33,525 bases of DNA from Treponema sp. (lineage in GTDB: Bacteria; Spirochaetota; Spirochaetia; Treponematales; Treponemataceae). Below, in pieces: positions 9,417 through 16,818 of this stretch (its first letter is position 1; each line of letters opens with the position of its first letter). Both the position numbers and the translations under genes were made by a program. Location of the stretch: NCBI GenBank assembly GCA_017934745.1, contig JAGBIY010000052.1, forward strand, positions 1 to 33,525. Reading direction: 5' to 3'. Below the pieces are notes generated by a model, which did no database searches, was not told where the DNA came from, and was given only the letters and a program-made list of their open reading frames with translations.

Positions 9417-9450
9417 GCGGAAAGACGCTCCGCCAACTCCGTCTTTCCGC
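9417..9450. other. Hairpin in the MarR-GNAT intergenic region
   Basis: GCGGAAAGACG (9417-9427) and CGTCTTTCCGC (9440-9450) form an 11-bp perfect stem with a 12-base loop. There is no T-tract on either side, so it is not a canonical terminator. It lies between two convergent genes (MarR and the GNAT gene) and may be a remnant of a dispersed palindromic repeat. The remaining ~170 bp holds nothing else recognisable. Confidence 0.5.
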
Positions 9451-9513
9451 TAGTTGAGATGATGCCACACGGATTCGGGATTTGCACGCAATCTCTTGTT
9501 GCGAAAAACATGA

Positions 9514-10089
9514 CTACAAGGGCTGATACATAAAAATGCAACCTTCATCGTATTTTGGCTTTACATGGTTTTGAACGAATTTTTCCTGTTCTTCTGGAAG
9601 CCGCGAAAAGCCCATCTTTTTGTAATGGCTCATCAGCCGCTCTTCTGGCAAAGCGTAAATATAGAGCGTACTTACTCCCACATATTCCGAAACAAACTGC
9701 GCCAACGGCAGAATGAAACGTTTGAAAAAATATGACCCCAACCGCTTCGCATTCGGGTGATTGGCTTTATAGACTTGGTTCATCGCAAAGTTTGAAAGTT
9801 CCACTGCCGAAAGCGAGTCGAACGCATCGCCGTCAACTTGAAGCGTTACCAGCCCCGTGCGCATTGAAAAATAGCAGGCAACTTCCCCTGTAATGCGGTC
9901 TTTTATCAAATATGTGCGCGTCTGTTTTTCGCTTTCTTCCCGCTCGGCAACTTCTTTTAGGAAAATCTCCAGCCCCATTGCCGCATTTCCGACGGAAAAC
10001 GATTGAATGAGGCTGAGATTTTCCGGAGAAGCCAACAGATGCTCCACGACGAAGTCTTCGTCGGCAAAAAGGTTTTCATAATCTGCCAT
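9514..10089 (-). CDS. GNAT-fold acetyltransferase-like protein, candidate toxin (copy 1)
   Basis: 191 residues. A paralogue is encoded at 32199-32777; shared blocks include YLIKDRITGEVACYF/YLVKDKVSGEIAGYF, the ALRTGL/SMRTGL strand, VELSNFAM/VELSNFAV, the degenerate acetyl-CoA loop KRLGSYFF/RKVGATIF, LYIYALPE and the C-terminal CIFMYQ. The layout matches GNAT-fold N-acetyltransferases, and a small upstream gene overlaps its start by 14 bp, as in type II toxin-antitoxin operons of the acetyl-transferring class. Toxicity is inferred from this context only. The acetyl-CoA motif is weaker than in enzymes of known activity. Confidence 0.6.
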   Translation of the reverse strand: MADYENLFADEDFVVEHLLASPENLSLIQSFSVGNAAMGLEIFLKEVAEREESEKQTRTYLIKDRITGEVACYFSMRTGLVTLQVDGDAFDSLSAVELSNFAMNQVYKANHPNAKRLGSYFFKRFILPLAQFVSEYVGVSTLYIYALPEERLMSHYKKMGFSRLPEEQEKFVQNHVKPKYDEGCIFMYQPL

Positions 10090-10273
10090 TTGATTTCAAA
10101 GCCTCCATCATAATCTGCCTGTCTTTTTTGTGCTCCTCCGTAATCCACTCCTTCAACTCGGCGCATTCTTTGTCGAGTTCGGTGAAATCAGGCTTTGGAG
10201 CGTGCAGAATCAAATTGTAGACACTGTTCGCCTGTTCGCGTTTTTCAAGCATTTCTTTGGTAATACATCTCAT
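10076..10273 (-). CDS. Small protein upstream of GNAT copy 1, candidate antitoxin
   Basis: 65 residues, MRCITKEMLEKREQANS..., highly charged and predicted helical. A strong Shine-Dalgarno (GGAGG, seven bases before ATG) supports the start. Its end overlaps the GNAT gene by 14 bp in another frame, so translation is probably coupled. It shares the motif (A)PKPDFT-LDKE/PDFTNLNRE with the small gene before the second GNAT copy (32774-32980), which argues that the two-gene unit was inherited or mobilised as a module. No DNA-binding motif such as ribbon-helix-helix is obvious. Confidence 0.6.
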   Translation of the reverse strand: MRCITKEMLEKREQANSVYNLILHAPKPDFTELDKECAELKEWITEEHKKDRQIMMEALKSNGRL

Positions 10274-10383
10274 AAAATCACCTCCTTGTGGTCAATTGTA
10301 CCATAAACACATCGAAATTCACTCTGAATATCCGATTTCCCCAATCGCTTGTTGCAACAGCTTTCCTCTGAACGCACAAGCAA

Positions 10384-10423
10384 AAGCCCCTTCCGCACTC
10401 CAAGCGAAATGCGGAAGGGGCTT
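10384..10423 (-). terminator. Intrinsic terminator of lysS
   Basis: AAGCCCCTTCCGCA (10384-10397) pairs perfectly with TGCGGAAGGGGCTT (10410-10423) across a 12-base loop. On the minus strand it is followed by TTTTG. It begins 17 bases after the lysS stop codon. Confidence 0.8.
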
Positions 10424-10439
10424 GTCAGCTATCGTGCAA

Positions 10440-12074
10440 TCAATACACGGACAGAATCTTCGAAAGCTTGTCCTTGCCGATTATCTTCATGAAGCTCGCA
10501 AGGCGCGGGCCCTGGTCCTTGTCGATAATCGCGTGGTAGAGCGCGGTGAAGAGAGCCTTCGCCTCAAGGCCAAGCTCGGTCGCGATTGCGTACATGGCCT
10601 GCTGGCAGTCCTTGTCGGTCGGGAAGGTGCCGACTTTGGGGACGACCTCGTCGCGGACGCGCTTCACGGCGGTGAGCATGTCGCCCGTGATGTCCTCGGC
10701 CTTGGAGCCGTCGTCGCGGATGCGGAAGCACATGTCGGCGGCGCAGTCGGGAGCCGATTCCGTAATCCAGTACCAGGCGCAGGCGCAGCGGCGGCGGAGG
10801 CATTCCTCCTGCTCTGGCTTCACGTCTCCGAGCGACTTTATAACGGCATCGATGTCGCCCGAATATGTCTGGAGGAGCGTGGTCAAAAGGCGGAATGGAA
10901 CCTGGTACGGCTTCACCTTCGGCATTCCGCTCTTAATCTGTGAAAGCTCGTAGATTCTCTTCTCGCGGAGGATTATCGACTCCCTCTTCTTCTCGTCCTT
11001 CTCCTTCGGAAGCTCGTCGCCCCACACGATTCTTTCGGTGCGGTCGTACGCCTCGTAGATTGTCAAAACGTCCAAATCGAAAGAGATGGAGAACTCGTGG
11101 TCGACCTTGTTGGACGCGAAGATGTAGCGGAGGACTTCCGGCTGGTAGACTTCAAGCGCGTCCACGAGGGAGATGACCTTTCCTTTTGAAGACGACATTT
11201 TTCCCGGAACGCCCTTGAGCTTCACGAAGTCGTACTTCATCGTCACAGGCGCGTCCCAGCCGTAGAGCTTCTTGGAGACGAGTTTCGCGGTGTCGTAGCT
11301 TCCGCCCGGGCTGATGTGGTCCTTTCCGCCAGGCTCGAAGCAGACTTTCTCCTCGTTCCACCTCATCGGCCAGTCGACGCGCCAGCCAAGTTTGAACTCC
11401 TTGGAAGTGCGGAGGTCGCCCTTCTCAACGTGTCCGCAGGCATTGCATTTGTACGTGATTCCGTACTCGCCGTCGTAGTCGATGATTTCCGTCTCGTCCT
11501 TGTTGCACTTGCAGCAGAAGGCCGCCACAGGCCAGTAGACGTCGGAGTCCTTCATCTTGTGCTCGTCGTCGCGGTATGCGTTCAGGCACTCCTTGATGAC
11601 GTCCCTCTTCTGCATAGCGATTCTCATTCCCTCGGCGTAGCGGTTGGCGCGGTAGCGGGAAGCCTGGTACAAAAATTCCGGGTGGATTCCCACGCGCGGA
11701 AGCTGGTTCTCGATGTCCTTCTCGTGGTGGCGCGCATAGTTCTCGTCGCGTCCGAATGTGTCCGGCACCATCGTAATCGGGAAGCGGAGGTATTTCGCAA
11801 GCTCGTCCGGGTTCGGCATGTTTCCCGGAACCTTCCTGAACACGTCGTAGTCGTCCCACGAATAGATGAAGCGCACGTTCTTGCCCCTGTCGCGGAGAGC
11901 GCGCACAATCAAGTCCACCGTGATGATTTCGCGGAAGTTTCCGATGTGCACAGTTCCAGAAGGCGTGATTCCAGACGCGCAAGTGTACAAGTCGCGCTCG
12001 CCCTTCTCCTTGATGATTCTTGCCGCCTGAGCGTCCGCCCAGTGGCAAAGCTCGTTTTCGTTTCGTTCTGCCAT
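10440..12074 (-). CDS. lysS: Class I lysyl-tRNA synthetase
   Basis: 544 residues. It charges tRNA-Lys using a class I Rossmann catalytic core, the form found in archaea and in spirochaetes and unrelated to the usual class II enzyme. Signature motifs are HIGN (43-46) and KMSSSKG (near 290). The insertion between them has zinc-binding cysteine pairs (CCKCNKDE and CNACGHVEKGD), and the C-terminal helical region binds the anticodon. The start is the ATG preceded by AAGGA; an in-frame upstream extension to 12164 lacks support. The gene stands alone between GNAT copy 1 and remnants of mobile DNA, with its own terminator. Confidence 0.95.
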   Translation of the reverse strand: MAERNENELCHWADAQAARIIKEKGERDLYTCASGITPSGTVHIGNFREIITVDLIVRALRDRGKNVRFIYSWDDYDVFRKVPGNMPNPDELAKYLRFPITMVPDTFGRDENYARHHEKDIENQLPRVGIHPEFLYQASRYRANRYAEGMRIAMQKRDVIKECLNAYRDDEHKMKDSDVYWPVAAFCCKCNKDETEIIDYDGEYGITYKCNACGHVEKGDLRTSKEFKLGWRVDWPMRWNEEKVCFEPGGKDHISPGGSYDTAKLVSKKLYGWDAPVTMKYDFVKLKGVPGKMSSSKGKVISLVDALEVYQPEVLRYIFASNKVDHEFSISFDLDVLTIYEAYDRTERIVWGDELPKEKDEKKRESIILREKRIYELSQIKSGMPKVKPYQVPFRLLTTLLQTYSGDIDAVIKSLGDVKPEQEECLRRRCACAWYWITESAPDCAADMCFRIRDDGSKAEDITGDMLTAVKRVRDEVVPKVGTFPTDKDCQQAMYAIATELGLEAKALFTALYHAIIDKDQGPRLASFMKIIGKDKLSKILSVY

Positions 12075-12151
12075 ATATAAATCCTTGAAAAATGATTTTT
12101 TTGCTGATTCGCTGAAAATTGAAGTATAGCGGAAAACAGAGCGATTCTCAA

Positions 12152-12247
12152 CGAATCTATTCACACTCCCACACCTGGTACGACTACGAGTACGACGAGA
12201 ACGGCAAAATAAAAAGACGGTTCACTTCCGTTGAAAACAAGTTCTGA
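12152..12247 (+). pseudogene. C-terminal remnant of a YD-repeat-like protein
   Basis: An open stretch of 31 codons with no start of its own encodes a peptide containing WYDYEYDENGKIKRRFTS, followed by a stop at 12245-12247. The YxYDxNGxI pattern is typical of RHS/YD repeats and related secreted repeat proteins. Upstream the frame is lost within the lysS promoter region, so this looks like a residual 3' end. Assignment rests on a single repeat. Confidence 0.4.
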
Positions 12248-12306
12248 AACGGAACAGGCGGCGGCAAAAGCACGTTGCAATACAAAGCACGGAAGCCGAA
12301 CTTCTT

Positions 12307-12573
12307 CTATTTTTCTACGATATCATGCTCGGCTGAATTTCTGTTTGCTCTCAAATCCTGTACCCTTCGCTTCAATTCCGCCATGTCGGACTCGGAACGG
12401 AACGTTTTTTCATCAGATTCAATCGAGAACGGAATTTCGCGGCGGCGCAGGACAGTCTTCACGAACAGATTGATGGCTATTGACGCATTGAGCCCCACCG
12501 CATTGCAAAATTCATCGAAGCGGATTTTGTCGTCTTTGTCGATTCTCGCCGAAATAGTCGCAAGCTGTGCCAT
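12307..12573 (-). CDS. RelB/DinJ-family antitoxin, apparently orphan
   Basis: 88 residues beginning MAQLATISARIDKDDKIRFDEFCNAVGL, a classic RelB/DinJ ribbon-helix-helix N-terminus (ISARIDKDDK...NAVGLNASIAINLFVKTVLRRREIPF). A perfect Shine-Dalgarno (GGAGGAAAAT ATG) fixes the start; the longer upstream frame is not used. RelB proteins autoregulate and neutralise RelE/YafQ RNases encoded just downstream. Here no toxin follows; downstream is only the YD-repeat remnant and lysS. It may be a solitary antitoxin or partner the YafQ-like toxin 1.5 kb away. An extended -10 (TGTGCTAGAAT at 12651-12661) lies upstream. Confidence 0.85.
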   Translation of the reverse strand: MAQLATISARIDKDDKIRFDEFCNAVGLNASIAINLFVKTVLRRREIPFSIESDEKTFRSESDMAELKRRVQDLRANRNSAEHDIVEK

Positions 12574-12650
12574 ATTTTCCTCCAAAGCTGTTTTTTCGTC
12601 ACAAAAAGTGCTGTTGTGTGATTTTTGCAGACAGAAACACACTTCCACAC

Positions 12651-12661
12651 ATTCTAGCACA
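12651..12661 (-). promoter_or_regulatory. Extended -10 promoter of the RelB-like gene
   Basis: The minus strand reads TGTGCTAGAAT, about 78 bases before the start codon. It is the same extended -10 form found at three other sites in the window. It lies directly after the T-tract of the Fic terminator. Confidence 0.45.
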
Positions 12662-12682
12662 AAAAACTCGGCAATGTCCGAG
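12661..12682 (-). terminator. Probable terminator downstream of fic
   Basis: On the minus strand CTCGG-ACATTG-CCGAG is followed directly by TTTTTT. The 5-bp GC-rich stem is short, so the terminator may be leaky. Confidence 0.5.
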
Positions 12683-12697
12683 TACCACAACAGAGAC

Positions 12698-12748
12698 GCC
12701 GAATCAAGCTGTCTTCCAAAAACCGCTCGGCATGAAAAAAATTTTTCG
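12698..12748. repeat. ~50-bp repeat, copy right of the RelB-like gene
   Basis: Begins gccgaatcaagc and contains tcttcc-aaaaccgctcg and a catga-a/t-rich end. It aligns over about 50 bp, by eye, with 14313-14361 in the same orientation, with a handful of mismatches and one single-base gap. The pair brackets fic and the YafQ module. GCCGA and TCGGC within this copy can pair. Confidence 0.7.
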
Positions 12749-12749
12749 G

Positions 12750-13655
12750 CTAATCTTCTGCAACATCCCCCTTGATTCCAAAATAGTCCAAGGCGGCTTT
12801 CATCGCGTCCTGGGCAGAAAGACAGGTGTCGCGCAAGTATCCGCGCTCATCTCGCCAATTTTTGATTCCGCGATAGTAGAACAGCTTCAATTCGTCGGTG
12901 ATTATGAAAGGCGTGATGTTGTTCTTGAGGCATTCCTTGAACATAATCAAGCGGCCGACTCGACCGTTTCCGTCTTGGAACGGGTGGATTTTTTCAAAGC
13001 GCACATGAAAATCCAAAATATCATCAAGGGAGATTTTTGATTTTGAATTGTACTCGGCAAGAAGGGCCTTCATCTCTTTCGAAACATCGCCTGGCTTTGC
13101 AGTCTCCTCCCCGCCGACCTCGTTCTCAAGCATTTTGTAACCGCCGACATTGAACCATGATTTTTGGCTGTCGGCCGTGCCCGATTTCAAAATAAGATGC
13201 AGCTGCTTTATAAAGCTTTCAGAAAGTTTTGTCCTTGCGCCTTCAATCACAAGGTCGATACAGCGGAAATGGTTTACGGTTTCAACAATGTCATCGACTT
13301 TTACAGCCGTGTCGCTGATGCCGATTGTCTTGGTCTCAAAAATGAACCGAGTCTGCTCGTGAGTGAGTCTTGACCCCTCGATGTGGTTCGAGTTATAGGT
13401 GAGGTCGATTTGGATTTTGTGATAAATTCCGCCCTTGAGGGAAGACTCCTTTTCGCGCTTCAGGATTTCCAAAAGGCTTTCATGCTTGATTGAATGTCTG
13501 ATTTTTCTAGGCGGCTTTTTCGCGTCAACTGGAATCTTCCATGTTTTTCCTTCAAGCAACGCTCCCGCGATTCTTCCCTGAAAGCAATAATTTCTCACAC
13601 TCCGTTCGCTTATCCGCCAGAGTTTTGAGGCTTCTTCAACTGAAATATACGTCAT
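12750..13655 (-). CDS. Fic-family AMPylase with N-terminal HTH
   Basis: 301 residues. An N-terminal helix-turn-helix segment (1-50; ISVEEASKLWRISERSVRNYC) precedes a Fic core with the catalytic motif HPFQDGNGRVGR (224-235), complete with His, Phe, Asp/Gly-Asn-Gly and both arginines. An inhibitory-helix motif (SNHIEG, 89-94) with the regulatory glutamate lies N-terminal to the core, as in class II Fic proteins that carry their own antitoxin. It would transfer AMP from ATP to protein hydroxyls when the helix is displaced. The ATG lies only about eight bases after the -10 hexamer and has no Shine-Dalgarno, suggesting a leaderless message. Confidence 0.9.
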   Translation of the reverse strand: MTYISVEEASKLWRISERSVRNYCFQGRIAGALLEGKTWKIPVDAKKPPRKIRHSIKHESLLEILKREKESSLKGGIYHKIQIDLTYNSNHIEGSRLTHEQTRFIFETKTIGISDTAVKVDDIVETVNHFRCIDLVIEGARTKLSESFIKQLHLILKSGTADSQKSWFNVGGYKMLENEVGGEETAKPGDVSKEMKALLAEYNSKSKISLDDILDFHVRFEKIHPFQDGNGRVGRLIMFKECLKNNITPFIITDELKLFYYRGIKNWRDERGYLRDTCLSAQDAMKAALDYFGIKGDVAED

Positions 13656-13662
13656 CGGAAAG

Positions 13663-13691
13663 ATTATAGCACACTATCGGCAATATATAAA
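13663..13691 (-). promoter_or_regulatory. fic promoter (extended -10)
   Basis: The minus strand reads TTTATA, 17 bases, TATAAT, with TGTGC directly before the -10. The first transcribed base would fall at about 13656-13657, immediately next to the fic ATG (13655), so the mRNA is probably leaderless. Confidence 0.6.
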
Positions 13692-13777
13692 CGCGATTGC
13701 AAGGCAAAATACAGCCCATATTTTGCCGATAGCGCATTTTTTGATGACAAAGCAATTCGTCCCGTTCTTGTCCGCAC

Positions 13778-14071
13778 CTACTTTCGCTTTTTGATGTCAA
13801 AGATGTTCGTGTGGGAATTTATGCGAGCCAAAGAAAGAAGATGAATTTCACCGTTGTCAGTCTTTTTATAAACAAGGAGCAAGTCTGGTCGCACATGGCA
13901 CTCTCTGTACCCCTCATAATTTCCATGCAGGGCGTGGTCGCGCAAGTTCGGATCCAAAATCTCGTCCTTCTGCAGCTTCTGCACAACAGAACGGGTTTCG
14001 GATTTTTCTTGGTCGGAGAGTTTCTTGATGTCAGTCTTGAAGCTCCGCGCGATGTGAAGTTCACGATTCAT
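13778..14071 (-). CDS. YafQ/RelE-family toxin (mRNA interferase)
   Basis: 97 residues beginning MNRELHIARSFKTDIKKLS. The fold signature is the YafQ type: early KxFxxDxKK, central LDPNLRDHALHGNYEGYRECHVRPDLLLVYK and a C-terminal ...LSLARINSHTNIF. The central H..L.G.....ECH and the VYK strand carry the residues used by ribosome-dependent RNases of this family. The start chosen follows AGAGGTGGAGC; the upstream in-frame ATG is not supported. It overlaps the antitoxin gene by 11 bp, standard for coupled type II modules. Confidence 0.85.
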   Translation of the reverse strand: MNRELHIARSFKTDIKKLSDQEKSETRSVVQKLQKDEILDPNLRDHALHGNYEGYRECHVRPDLLLVYKKTDNGEIHLLSLARINSHTNIFDIKKRK

Positions 14072-14267
14072 GCTCCACCTCTGCCAAGAAGTCGTCAAAA
14101 TTGTCGTAGGTCTCGTAGTCTCCGCGCTCCAGCTCGGCTATCGCCTCGTCCAGTCCGTTTTTTGGCGTTTCAGGGCGGCTTAAAAGAAAGTCGATGAAAT
14201 CCAAAAGTTCCTGCTGATACTGCGCCGGAATCTGCGCTATTTTTTTTTCAAGCACTGCGTATGGCAT
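14061..14267 (-). CDS. DUF2281/VapB-like antitoxin of the YafQ module
   Basis: 68 residues, MPYAVLEKKIAQIPAQYQQELLDFIDFLLSR..., matching the DUF2281 pattern (Pxxxxxevl-DFIEFLL) seen in short antitoxins, with an acidic toxin-wrapping C-terminus (ELERGDYETYDNFDDFLAEVEHES). Shine-Dalgarno GGAGG lies seven bases before the start and an extended -10 at 14287. It precedes and overlaps the toxin gene. Antitoxins of this type usually repress their own operon together with the toxin. Confidence 0.8.
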   Translation of the reverse strand: MPYAVLEKKIAQIPAQYQQELLDFIDFLLSRPETPKNGLDEAIAELERGDYETYDNFDDFLAEVEHES

Positions 14268-14286
14268 ATTGCACCTCCATTTCCAT

Positions 14287-14297
14287 ATTATAGCACA
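14287..14297 (-). promoter_or_regulatory. Promoter of the YafQ toxin-antitoxin operon
   Basis: The minus strand reads TGTGCTATAAT, a perfect extended -10 element. The expected start is near 14280, giving a ~13-base leader that contains the GGAGG of the antitoxin gene. Confidence 0.6.
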
Positions 14298-14312
14298 CTT
14301 CAAAGTTGAGAT

Positions 14313-14361
14313 GCCGAATCAAGCCTTCTTCCGAAAACCGCTCGCATGACAAAATTTTTTC
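14313..14361. repeat. ~50-bp repeat, copy upstream of the YafQ module
   Basis: Second copy of the element at 12698-12748, same orientation, from gccgaatcaagc to the catgac-aaaatttttt end. The remaining ~190 bp up to the HTH gene shows no gene or clear signal. Confidence 0.7.
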
Positions 14362-14553
14362 ACAAAACACAAATCGGCTATCGAGATTTGATAGAACGCT
14401 CTTGTAGAATCCACACAGACGAAGAAGGCGGGATGGGGAAACGTTTTAGAAGAATGCGCTTTCCGGGCGTTTTTCTTCTATATATATGGGCAAAATATGG
14501 AACAAAAAGGAGGCGCGCATGGGGAGATTTTGGAGATTGATTTTTGAGCGGGG

Positions 14554-14874
14554 TCAGGCGAGGGAACCGAGGAACTGGAGGAGGATTTGCTTGGACTGGA
14601 TGGCGATTTGCTCCGAGCATTCGCGCGCGGCTTTCTCGCGGTCGAACGCCTCTTGGGTCTCGTGCGGAATCAGAAGGCTGTACGGCTCTATTCGGAGGGC
14701 GTCCGCAATCTGCTCAATCATCGAAAGTGGCGGAAGGCTTTTTCCGCCCTCGATTGTGTTTATGTAGTTCACGTTCTTGTCCAAAAGTCCCGAAAGTTTC
14801 TCCTGCGACAGCTTCGCCCGCCCACGGTAGTACCTCAGATTCTCACGGAACACGTCTTCCAACGGCTTTCTCAT
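14554..14874 (-). CDS. XRE-family helix-turn-helix regulator
   Basis: 106 residues starting MRKPLEDVFRENLRYYRGRAKLSQEKLSGLLD. The lambda-repressor-like HTH spans about 8-65 (AKLSQEKLSGLLDKNVNYINTIEGGKSLPPLSMIEQIADALRIEPYSLL). A C-terminal helix of ~40 residues may dimerise. The start at 14874 matches the usual domain beginning; a 26-residue upstream extension with alternative start is possible because no clear Shine-Dalgarno is present. Divergent from the LRR lipoprotein, whose promoter lies about 60 bp away, so it could regulate that gene. Confidence 0.8.
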   Translation of the reverse strand: MRKPLEDVFRENLRYYRGRAKLSQEKLSGLLDKNVNYINTIEGGKSLPPLSMIEQIADALRIEPYSLLIPHETQEAFDREKAARECSEQIAIQSKQILLQFLGSLA

Positions 14875-14932
14875 ACCGTGATATTGTGATGAATTTTCGA
14901 TGGACTTTTTACAATACGAGATACTTTCAAAT

Positions 14933-14960
14933 TTGACTTTTAAATCAAACATAATATACT
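14933..14960 (+). promoter_or_regulatory. Promoter of the LRR lipoprotein gene
   Basis: TTGACT (14933-14938), 16-base spacer, TATACT (14955-14960), in a locally AT-rich region on the plus strand. The start codon is about 92 bases downstream, leaving an ~85-base leader. Confidence 0.6.
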
Positions 14961-15051
14961 GTTAAAATAATTGACTTGTCCGGAAACTGAAGGTATCGAA
15001 CAGGTCTAATTTTTACCGGTACCAATCAAGGAGAAATCACGGAGGATTCAG

Positions 15052-16773
15052 ATGAAGAAGCGCATTTTCAAAGTTTTCGCAATGCTCGGAGCCATGCTCC
15101 TTTCGGCGGCTTTTGTGGGCTGCTCGGAGGAAGAGGAAGAGGCGGCGACGCAATATTCGATAATCGTCTCGGAGTCGGGCGGCTGCACGATTGAAGCAAG
15201 CCACGAGAAGGCAGAGGCTGGCACGCTCGTGTCGGTGACTGTCACTCCCGGAGGCGCGATGAACTCATGCAGGGAGCCTTTTTCCGTGAAAGCGGCGGAC
15301 GGAACGGTACCTGCCGTAACGAAACAAAGCGATTACAACTTTTCGTTCACGATGCCAGGGCAGAATGTATATTTGCAGGCGGAATGGGTATGCGAGGCGG
15401 ACGCGCGCACCTTGGCGGAATCCATAAAGTCCATGACAACAAGCGGAACAATCATAGTGACTGGAGATTTCGACACTTCAAACTCAAATCTGAACACCTT
15501 CTACCAGATGAGAAAAGCATTCGCGACTCTCTTTCAGAAAGAACTTTCCGATTATCCCCCCGTCTCGGCTTATTTTAGACCCAACGGGGTAGAGGTTACA
15601 TACACCGATGGAGTCAATGTCGATTACTGGCTGGCCGACAGTGTATACGCTTTTCGATACTACTTTGACAGCAAGGTAAAAATCGACCTTGACCTTTCTG
15701 GTGTCACGAATTTGGATTCCATTCCAAATCTGAGTTCTCGGGACTACAACGGAATTTCAAGGAATGAATATCCAGAAACGTCATATTATATTGATACAGG
15801 CTATGAGGACTACGGCGCGTTTTCGAACCTTTTGAACCTCAACAGCGTCATCCTGCCAAGAACGGTCGAAAAAATCGAAGAAGGGGCATTTTACAACAGC
15901 GGCATAGAATCTGTGGACATGCCGGACACGGTCTCCAGTATGGGATATGAGGCATTTTGCGAATGTCGCAAATTGAAAAAGATTCAAATACCAAATAGTT
16001 TAACGGAAATTCCTTTCAAAACTTTTGACGGATGCGTTGCACTGGCAAACGTTGTCATCCCCACTGGGGTCACTTCTATTGGCGATTACGCTTTTAGAGG
16101 ATGCCCAATTAAATCATTGGAAATTCCCACCGGGGTCACTTCTATTGGCATGTACGCTTTTAGAGAATGCCCAAGTCTCGAATCATTGGAAATTCCCACC
16201 GGGGTCACTAGCATTGGATATGGAGCATTCATGAACAGCCCTCTCAAATCTTTGAAAATTCCAGACACAGTTACGGAGATTGGAAGCTGTGCCTTTAAGG
16301 ATACTGGACTGACAAGCGTGGAAATTCCCTACGGCGTAACACAAATTGAACAATCGACATTCTCCGGCTGCGAAAAACTCTCCAGCGTGAGCATTTCTTC
16401 CAGCGTGGAGAGCATAAAAAGATCTGCCTTTAATAATTGCGAAAGGCTTAAAAGCATCACGATTCCAGAGTCTGTCCACTACATTGCGGCATCTGCCTTT
16501 TTAAGCTGCGACAACCTTTCAGAAATAGTTTTCAGTGACACAAGCACAAAGTGGCAGCTTACGAAGGAATCATTTACCTCTAGCGGATATGTCTACGAAG
16601 TATTCCGCTCTGCAACGCTTGGAACACAAGACGACATCTCGGTTAAAGAGCCTTCCAAGAACGCAGAGATAATGAAAACCAACTATTCCCACATCTTGGA
16701 TGGCGAAAGCGAATCCAGCACCTCTCACGATTACATGTACATAAGCGAAAAAGATGAACGCTGGGTGGAGTGA
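15052..16773 (+). CDS. Surface lipoprotein with BspA/TpLRR leucine-rich repeats
   Basis: 573 residues. Type II signal peptide MKKRIFKVFAMLGAMLLSAAFVGC with lipobox AFVGC, lipidated at Cys24, followed by an acidic linker. Residues ~36-105 resemble the divergent InlB B-repeat/bacterial repeat fold (VTPGGAM, FTMPGQNVYLQAEW). From about 240 a BspA-type LRR_5 array follows, about ten copies with the IPxGVTSIGxYAFxxC pattern. Such proteins bind host or biofilm partners at the spirochaete surface. The middle repeats are nearly identical in DNA (16057-16226), showing recent expansion. A Shine-Dalgarno (ggagg) precedes the ATG. Confidence 0.9.
   Translation: MKKRIFKVFAMLGAMLLSAAFVGCSEEEEEAATQYSIIVSESGGCTIEASHEKAEAGTLVSVTVTPGGAMNSCREPFSVKAADGTVPAVTKQSDYNFSFTMPGQNVYLQAEWVCEADARTLAESIKSMTTSGTIIVTGDFDTSNSNLNTFYQMRKAFATLFQKELSDYPPVSAYFRPNGVEVTYTDGVNVDYWLADSVYAFRYYFDSKVKIDLDLSGVTNLDSIPNLSSRDYNGISRNEYPETSYYIDTGYEDYGAFSNLLNLNSVILPRTVEKIEEGAFYNSGIESVDMPDTVSSMGYEAFCECRKLKKIQIPNSLTEIPFKTFDGCVALANVVIPTGVTSIGDYAFRGCPIKSLEIPTGVTSIGMYAFRECPSLESLEIPTGVTSIGYGAFMNSPLKSLKIPDTVTEIGSCAFKDTGLTSVEIPYGVTQIEQSTFSGCEKLSSVSISSSVESIKRSAFNNCERLKSITIPESVHYIAASAFLSCDNLSEIVFSDTSTKWQLTKESFTSSGYVYEVFRSATLGTQDDISVKEPSKNAEIMKTNYSHILDGESESSTSHDYMYISEKDERWVE
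16057..16226 (+). repeat. Recent tandem duplication inside the LRR gene
   Basis: Units at 16057-16122 (66 bp), 16123-16191 (69 bp) and the start of a third from 16192 share long runs such as ccaccggggtcacttctatt. Each unit is one leucine-rich repeat. Confidence 0.85.
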
Positions 16774-16774
16774 T

Positions 16775-16818
16775 TTTGCATGGGGAACGAAGAAGAGAGC
16801 AGGAGGAGCGGGGAGATG
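16775..16818 (+). repeat. 44-bp leader repeat, copy 1
   Basis: Identical over 44 bp to 20576-20619. It contains an ATG, then AGGAGGAGCGGGGAG and a second ATG at its last three bases, then the sequences diverge completely. It appears to be a portable ribosome-binding leader placed before unrelated genes. Confidence 0.85.

Noticed and set aside
9487..9503. Terminator after the MarR gene (CGCAA/TTGCG hairpin)
   Set aside because: The stem is only five base pairs and no T-tract follows.
14346..14540. 64-codon plus-strand open frame upstream of the HTH gene
   Set aside because: Lies over the ~50-bp repeat and low-complexity purine-rich sequence, with no Shine-Dalgarno and no recognisable domain.
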